Assembly: GCF_014649535.1 (NCBI RefSeq)
Contig: NZ_BMTF01000001.1
Coordinates: forward strand, 7,866 to 60,300
Direction: 5' to 3'
Length of the DNA stretch: 52,435 nucleotides
Origin: Streptomyces gelaticus
Lineage (GTDB): Bacteria; Actinomycetota; Actinomycetes; Streptomycetales; Streptomycetaceae
Shown: piece after piece, positions 49,278 to 52,435 of the stretch
Layout of the letters: each line of letters begins with the position of its first letter
How positions within the stretch are numbered: the stretch's first letter is position 1
The notes under the pieces: generated by a model
What the model was told of the DNA's origin: nothing
What the model saw: the letters and a program-made list of their open reading frames with translations, nothing else
Databases searched by the model: none
Made by a program: the position numbers and the translations under genes

Positions 49278-51125
49278 ATGTGTGGCATCACCGGCTGGGT
49301 CTCCTTCGACCGTGATCTGCGGGCGGCCGAGGAGGCCGCGGCACTGGACGCGATGACGGAGACCATGTCCTGCCGGGGCCCCGACGACCGGGGGACCTGG
49401 ACCGCCGCTCATGCCTCGCTCGGACACCGGCGGCTCGCGATCATCGACCTGCCCGGCGGGCGCCAGCCCATGACCGTCGAGACCCCCGAGGGAGCGGTCG
49501 CCCTCGTCTACTCGGGTGAGGCGTACAACTTCACCGAACTCCGTGACGAACTGACCGCCCGCGGGCACCGGTTCACCACCGACTCGGACACCGAGGTGGT
49601 GCTGCGCGGCTACCTGGAGTGGGGCGAGGCCCTCGCCGAGCGGCTCAACGGCATGTACGCCTTCGCGATCTGGGACGGCCGCCACGACCGGCTCGTCATG
49701 TTCCGCGACCGGATGGGCGTCAAGCCCTTCTACTACTGGCCGACCTCCGACGGTGTGCTCTTCGGCTCGGAGCCCAAGGCCGTCCTCGCCAATCCGCTGG
49801 CCCGCCCGCGGGTGACCCCCGACGGGCTGCGGGAGCTCTTCACCATGGTCAAGACCCCGGGCCACGCCGTGTGGGACGGCATGTACGAGGTGGAGCCGGG
49901 CACGGTCGTCACCGTGGACCGCGGCGGCCTGCGTCGGCACGTCTACTGGCGGCTGGAGACCCGCCCGCACACCGACGACCGGGACACCACGATCGCCACC
50001 GTACGGTCGCTGCTCGACGACATCGTGCGCCGTCAGCTGGTCTCCGACGTACCCCGCTGCGTCCTGCTCTCCGGCGGACTCGACTCCTCGGCCGTCACCT
50101 CGCTCGCCGCCCGGCAGCTCGCCGAGAGCGGCGAGAAGGTCCGCACCTTCGCCGTCGACTTCGTGGGACGCACCGAGAACTTCGTCGCCGACGAGCTGCG
50201 CACCACCCCCGACACCCCGTTCGTGCACGACGTGGCCCAGCGGGCCGGCACCCTCCACCGGGACATCGTGCTCGACCCGGACACCCTCGCCGACCCGGAG
50301 GTACGGGCCCGGATGATCCGGGCCCGGGACATCCCCATGGGCCTCGGCGACATGGACGCCTCGCTCTATCTGCTCTTCCGGGCCATCCGCGAACACTCGA
50401 CCGTCGCGCTGTCCGGCGAATCCGCCGACGAGGTCTTCGGCGGCTACCTCCAGTTCTTCGACGAGCGGGCCCGCAACGCCGACACCTTTCCCTGGCTGGT
50501 GCGGTTCGCCGAGGACTTCGGCGAGGACTCGGACATGCTCCGCGACGACCTCCGCCGCGACCTCGACCTGGGCGCATACATCCGCGACAGCTACGGGGCC
50601 GCCGTCTCCGGCATCGAACGGCTCCCCGGCGAGAGCGACTTCGAGTACCGCATGCGCAGGATCTGCCATCTCCACCTGACCCGGTTCGTGCGCGTCCTGC
50701 TCGACCGCAAGGACCGCGCGAGCATGGCGGTCGGCCTGGAGGTCCGGGTGCCGTTCTGCGACCACCGGCTCGTCGAGTACGTCTACAACACGCCCTGGTC
50801 CCTGAAGTCCTTCGACGGCAGGGAGAAGAGCCTGCTGCGCGAGGCCACCGCGGACGTACTGCCCCGCTCGGTCTACGACAGGACGAAGAGTCCCTATCCG
50901 TCGACCCAGGACCCCAAGTACGCCGTCGCCCTCCAGGAGCACGCCCGCGAACTGCTCGCCCGCCCGGACCACCGCGTCTTCGAGCTGATCGACCGCGACC
51001 TCCTCAGCAGGGCCGCCGCCCACGGCGCGCCCCGGGTCACCACGGCGTCCCGCCGCGGCCTGGAGCGCACCCTGGACCTCGCCATGTGGCTGGACCTGTA
51101 CGAGCCCGAACTCGTCCTCGGCTGA
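49278..51125 (+). CDS. asnB: Asparagine synthetase (glutamine-hydrolysing)
   Basis: 615 residues. ATG 49278 gives MCGITGWVSFDRDLRAAEEA, with Cys2 as the glutaminase nucleophile, which fixes the start; GGGAGGA lies upstream. The N-terminal amidotransferase domain continues with MSCRGPDDRGTW and YSGEAYNFTELRDEL. The synthetase domain shows the ATP motif VLLSGGLDSSAVTSLAARQL and ALSGESADEVFGGYLQFFDE, ending with MAVGLEVRVPFCDHRLVEYV. It makes asparagine from aspartate, ATP and glutamine. It stands alone, with no antibiotic cluster genes beside it, so primary metabolism is most likely. Confidence 0.95.
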   Translation: MCGITGWVSFDRDLRAAEEAAALDAMTETMSCRGPDDRGTWTAAHASLGHRRLAIIDLPGGRQPMTVETPEGAVALVYSGEAYNFTELRDELTARGHRFTTDSDTEVVLRGYLEWGEALAERLNGMYAFAIWDGRHDRLVMFRDRMGVKPFYYWPTSDGVLFGSEPKAVLANPLARPRVTPDGLRELFTMVKTPGHAVWDGMYEVEPGTVVTVDRGGLRRHVYWRLETRPHTDDRDTTIATVRSLLDDIVRRQLVSDVPRCVLLSGGLDSSAVTSLAARQLAESGEKVRTFAVDFVGRTENFVADELRTTPDTPFVHDVAQRAGTLHRDIVLDPDTLADPEVRARMIRARDIPMGLGDMDASLYLLFRAIREHSTVALSGESADEVFGGYLQFFDERARNADTFPWLVRFAEDFGEDSDMLRDDLRRDLDLGAYIRDSYGAAVSGIERLPGESDFEYRMRRICHLHLTRFVRVLLDRKDRASMAVGLEVRVPFCDHRLVEYVYNTPWSLKSFDGREKSLLREATADVLPRSVYDRTKSPYPSTQDPKYAVALQEHARELLARPDHRVFELIDRDLLSRAAAHGAPRVTTASRRGLERTLDLAMWLDLYEPELVLG

Positions 51126-51155
51126 GCGGGCCGCCACCGGACCCTCGGGCGACGG

Positions 51156-51390
51156 TCAGTCCGATTCGGACAGCACCCCCTCGTGGGCGAGCCCCTGGGC
51201 GAAGGAGTGCAGTCCGCGTGCCAGGCCCGTCGCGGGCGTCCAGCCGGGGGGCCGCAGGGCGCCGGCCGGGGTGTGCCACCCGGGCTCGGCGTCCGGTACC
51301 GCCCGCACCGGTACGGGCCGAACGGCGCCCTGCACGGCCTGCGCCGGCTCGGCGGCCGTGCACGGTTTCTCGTCCGCCGCACGACTTCCA
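51156..51390 (-). pseudogene. 3' remnant of an NAD-dependent epimerase/dehydratase-like gene
   Basis: Reading the minus strand toward TGA at 51158-51156 gives a coding-quality tail: EPAQAVQGAVRPVPVRAVPD, then LRPPGWTPATGLARGLHSFA and QGLAHEGVLSESD. Third positions are almost all G or C. The pattern of a hydrophobic-GW-x-P followed by G-L-x-x-G-L-x-x-F is usual at the C-terminus of extended short-chain epimerases. There is no start codon, Rossmann motif or active-site YxxxK, so only the end of the gene is left. The identification is tentative. Confidence 0.45.
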
Positions 51391-51482
51391 CCCAGTGAAC
51401 GGCAGGCGTTCGCGCCGTGTGACGCTCCGTTCCGGCCAGGCTGTTTCCGTCACGTCGAGAGGTGCTCACCGCGTCACACCCG
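51391..51482. other. Non-coding gap before the DUF6204 stop
   Basis: Nothing recognisable; codon signal of the epimerase remnant fades here. With the remnant, the whole 51126-51482 stretch lacks an intact gene. Confidence 0.4.
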
Positions 51483-51836
51483 CTACGCCGCCCCCGAGCC
51501 GCGCCGGCCCTTGTAATTGATCTTCATCGTGTCCATGTCCGTCACCGTGGACCGCAGTGCGCCATGGCCGTAGCCCTGCTCGTTCAGATAGGTCTCCGCG
51601 CGGTCCTCGGCGATCGCACCCGCCATCTCCTCGCCGTCGTCGGCGTCGGAGACGACCACGTACCGGAAGCTGAAGTGCTTGAGCACACGGTCGTATGCGA
51701 GCGAGCCCTCCTCGGTGAACTCCATCGCGCTCAGACCGTGTCCGTCCACCTCGGACAGCAGTCGCGCGCGGGCGCTCTCCGTCAGGCCGTCCCAGGTGCC
51801 GCGCACGATCACTCGGTAGGTGTGCTGCGTGCTCAT
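51483..51836 (-). CDS. DUF6204 family protein
   Basis: 117 residues from ATG 51836: HTYRVIVRGTWDGLTESARA, LEAD-free middle LSAMEFTEEGSLAYDRVLKH, FSFRYVVVSDADDGEEMAGA and IAEDRAETYLNEQGYGHGAL. The alternating strands and helices fit the small DUF6204 family of actinobacteria, whose function is unknown. No membrane segment or signal. Divergent from the DUF5107 gene at the window edge. Confidence 0.85.
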   Translation of the reverse strand: MSTQHTYRVIVRGTWDGLTESARARLLSEVDGHGLSAMEFTEEGSLAYDRVLKHFSFRYVVVSDADDGEEMAGAIAEDRAETYLNEQGYGHGALRSTVTDMDTMKINYKGRRGSGAA

Positions 51837-52069
51837 CGTGTTCCGCTCCGCGTTCCGTTCGTGCGTGCCGCATCGGCCGCCGTTCCTGCACTGTCGGGGG
51901 CCAAGGTTACGGAGGCACGGGCGGGGCGCATGCGAATTTCTGCCGCGCCCCCGTGGCCTTTGCCGAAGTCTGATGGTGATGCCCCTGGCCAGGGGTGTTG
52001 TCCAGCGTGTTCCATGGTCATCGGGGGCGCCCGGACCTGCGGCGGCCCGTGCGAGGGAGCGAGGTTGCC

Positions 52070-52435
52070 TTGGCCACGACCGTACGACGTGCCGTACTGA
52101 CTCTGCCCGCCGCGCCGCTGGGCCCGGAGAATCCGCTGCCCGCGCTGCGGCCGCTCGACGAGATGCATGTGCTCGGCGAACGCGACCGGGCCGCGCTGCC
52201 ACGTGACATGGCACGCCAGATCGGCTATCGCCCCCTGACCACCGTGCTGCCGGTGCGCGTCCTCGACGGCTACGGGCGCGAGCGCACCCCCACCGGACTC
52301 GACACGATCGTCATCGAGAACGACCGGCTGCGGGCCACCGTCCTGCCCGGACTCGGCGGCCGCATCCACTCCCTGCACCACAAGCCGACCGGCCGGGAAC
52401 TCCTCTACCGCAACCCCGTTCTGCAGCCCGCCGAC
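52070..52435 (+). CDS. DUF5107-domain protein, N-terminal part (cut by window end)
   Basis: At least 122 residues from TTG 52070 with no stop before the window ends. The sequence ATTVRRAVLTLPAAPLGPEN, RPLDEMHVLGERDRAALPRD and ATVLPGLGGRIHSLHHKPTG then RELLYRNPVLQPA is the N-terminus of Streptomyces DUF5107 proteins, large (about 1000 residues) proteins with TPR repeats and a sugar-mutarotase-like front domain. GAGGGAGCGAGG precedes the TTG. Function unknown; sugar binding is suggested by the galactose-mutarotase resemblance of the VLPGLGGRI strand. Confidence 0.8.
   Translation, partial: MATTVRRAVLTLPAAPLGPENPLPALRPLDEMHVLGERDRAALPRDMARQIGYRPLTTVLPVRVLDGYGRERTPTGLDTIVIENDRLRATVLPGLGGRIHSLHHKPTGRELLYRNPVLQPAD

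Noticed and set aside
31920..51125. Secondary-metabolite biosynthetic cluster (MFS pump, amidase, asnB, acetyltransferases)
   Set aside because: No synthase, peptide synthetase, terpene cyclase, RiPP precursor or carrier protein; the genes are scattered in separate units.
49158..51137. A 659-codon open frame antisense to asnB
   Set aside because: Low-complexity Val/Gly/Glu/His composition, opposite a complete asparagine synthetase with all catalytic motifs.

Overview
The window is high-GC actinobacterial chromosome, almost certainly Streptomyces. GC-rich third codon positions run throughout, genes are tightly packed with ATGA/TGATG overlaps, several starts look leaderless, and the gene families are typical of the genus (MASE1 and SpoIIE-type PP2C proteins, DUF6221, DUF6204, DUF5107, Rv2578c-type radical SAM, ethylmalonyl-CoA pathway operon). 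From memory, the order psd-pssA / ethylmalonyl-CoA operon matches the S. coelicolor SCO646x-647x neighbourhood, but this was not searched. No tRNA, rRNA, CRISPR, prophage or insertion sequence was seen.

Layout. 1-919: no convincing intact gene, one coding-like scar. 920-3741: macro-domain protein, then a zinc-responsive island: a CobW-like protein with degenerate nucleotide-binding motifs plus L31B and L33 on the minus strand, divergent from L28 and S14, around a perfect palindrome that looks like a Zur box. 3886-5904: alkylation repair pair (Ada-AlkA fusion and Ogt). 5993-6800: GDT1/TMEM165 transporter with an upstream yybP-ykoY manganese riboswitch. 6917-11302: thioredoxin-like ferredoxin, sirtuin, secreted protein, Nudix hydrolase, glycerate kinase. 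11538-14753: SRPBCC protein with a repeat tail, MASE1 protein, PP2C phosphatase, DUF6221. 15215-16706: psd-pssA phosphatidylethanolamine operon.

16888-23029 is the metabolic core: ccr-ecm-mcl-mch-mcd, a five-gene translationally coupled operon for the ethylmalonyl-CoA pathway of acetyl-CoA assimilation, preceded by a recognisable promoter and a leader inverted repeat. Upstream lie a GNAT gene, a TetR regulator and an internally duplicated 3-hydroxyacyl-CoA dehydrogenase (25175-26956), which fit the same C4-CoA metabolism.

27316-34582: HEAT protein, GNAT, secreted tripeptidyl-peptidase-like hydrolase, Rv2578c-type radical SAM gene with a LexA-type box, SRPBCC protein, and an MFS transporter fused to three carboxypeptidase-regulatory-like domains. 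34764-35833 is a scar: a truncated PAS protein and a truncated, frameshifted DinB gene. 35870-39490: amidase divergent from a TetR-hydrolase-DinB group. 39563-41931: ABC transporter with a YtrA-type GntR gene and an AT-rich palindromic operator. 42137-47249: four-peptidase operon (M55, M20, S9, S66), followed by a peptidase remnant. 47505-52435: GNAT, C-N hydrolase, asparagine synthetase, epimerase remnant, DUF6204, and a truncated DUF5107 gene at the window edge.

No clearly new multi-gene system was found. The best leads are the degenerate CobW protein in the zinc island, the leader inverted repeat of the ethylmalonyl-CoA operon, the LexA-type box on the radical SAM gene, and the coupled D/L-peptide peptidase operon.
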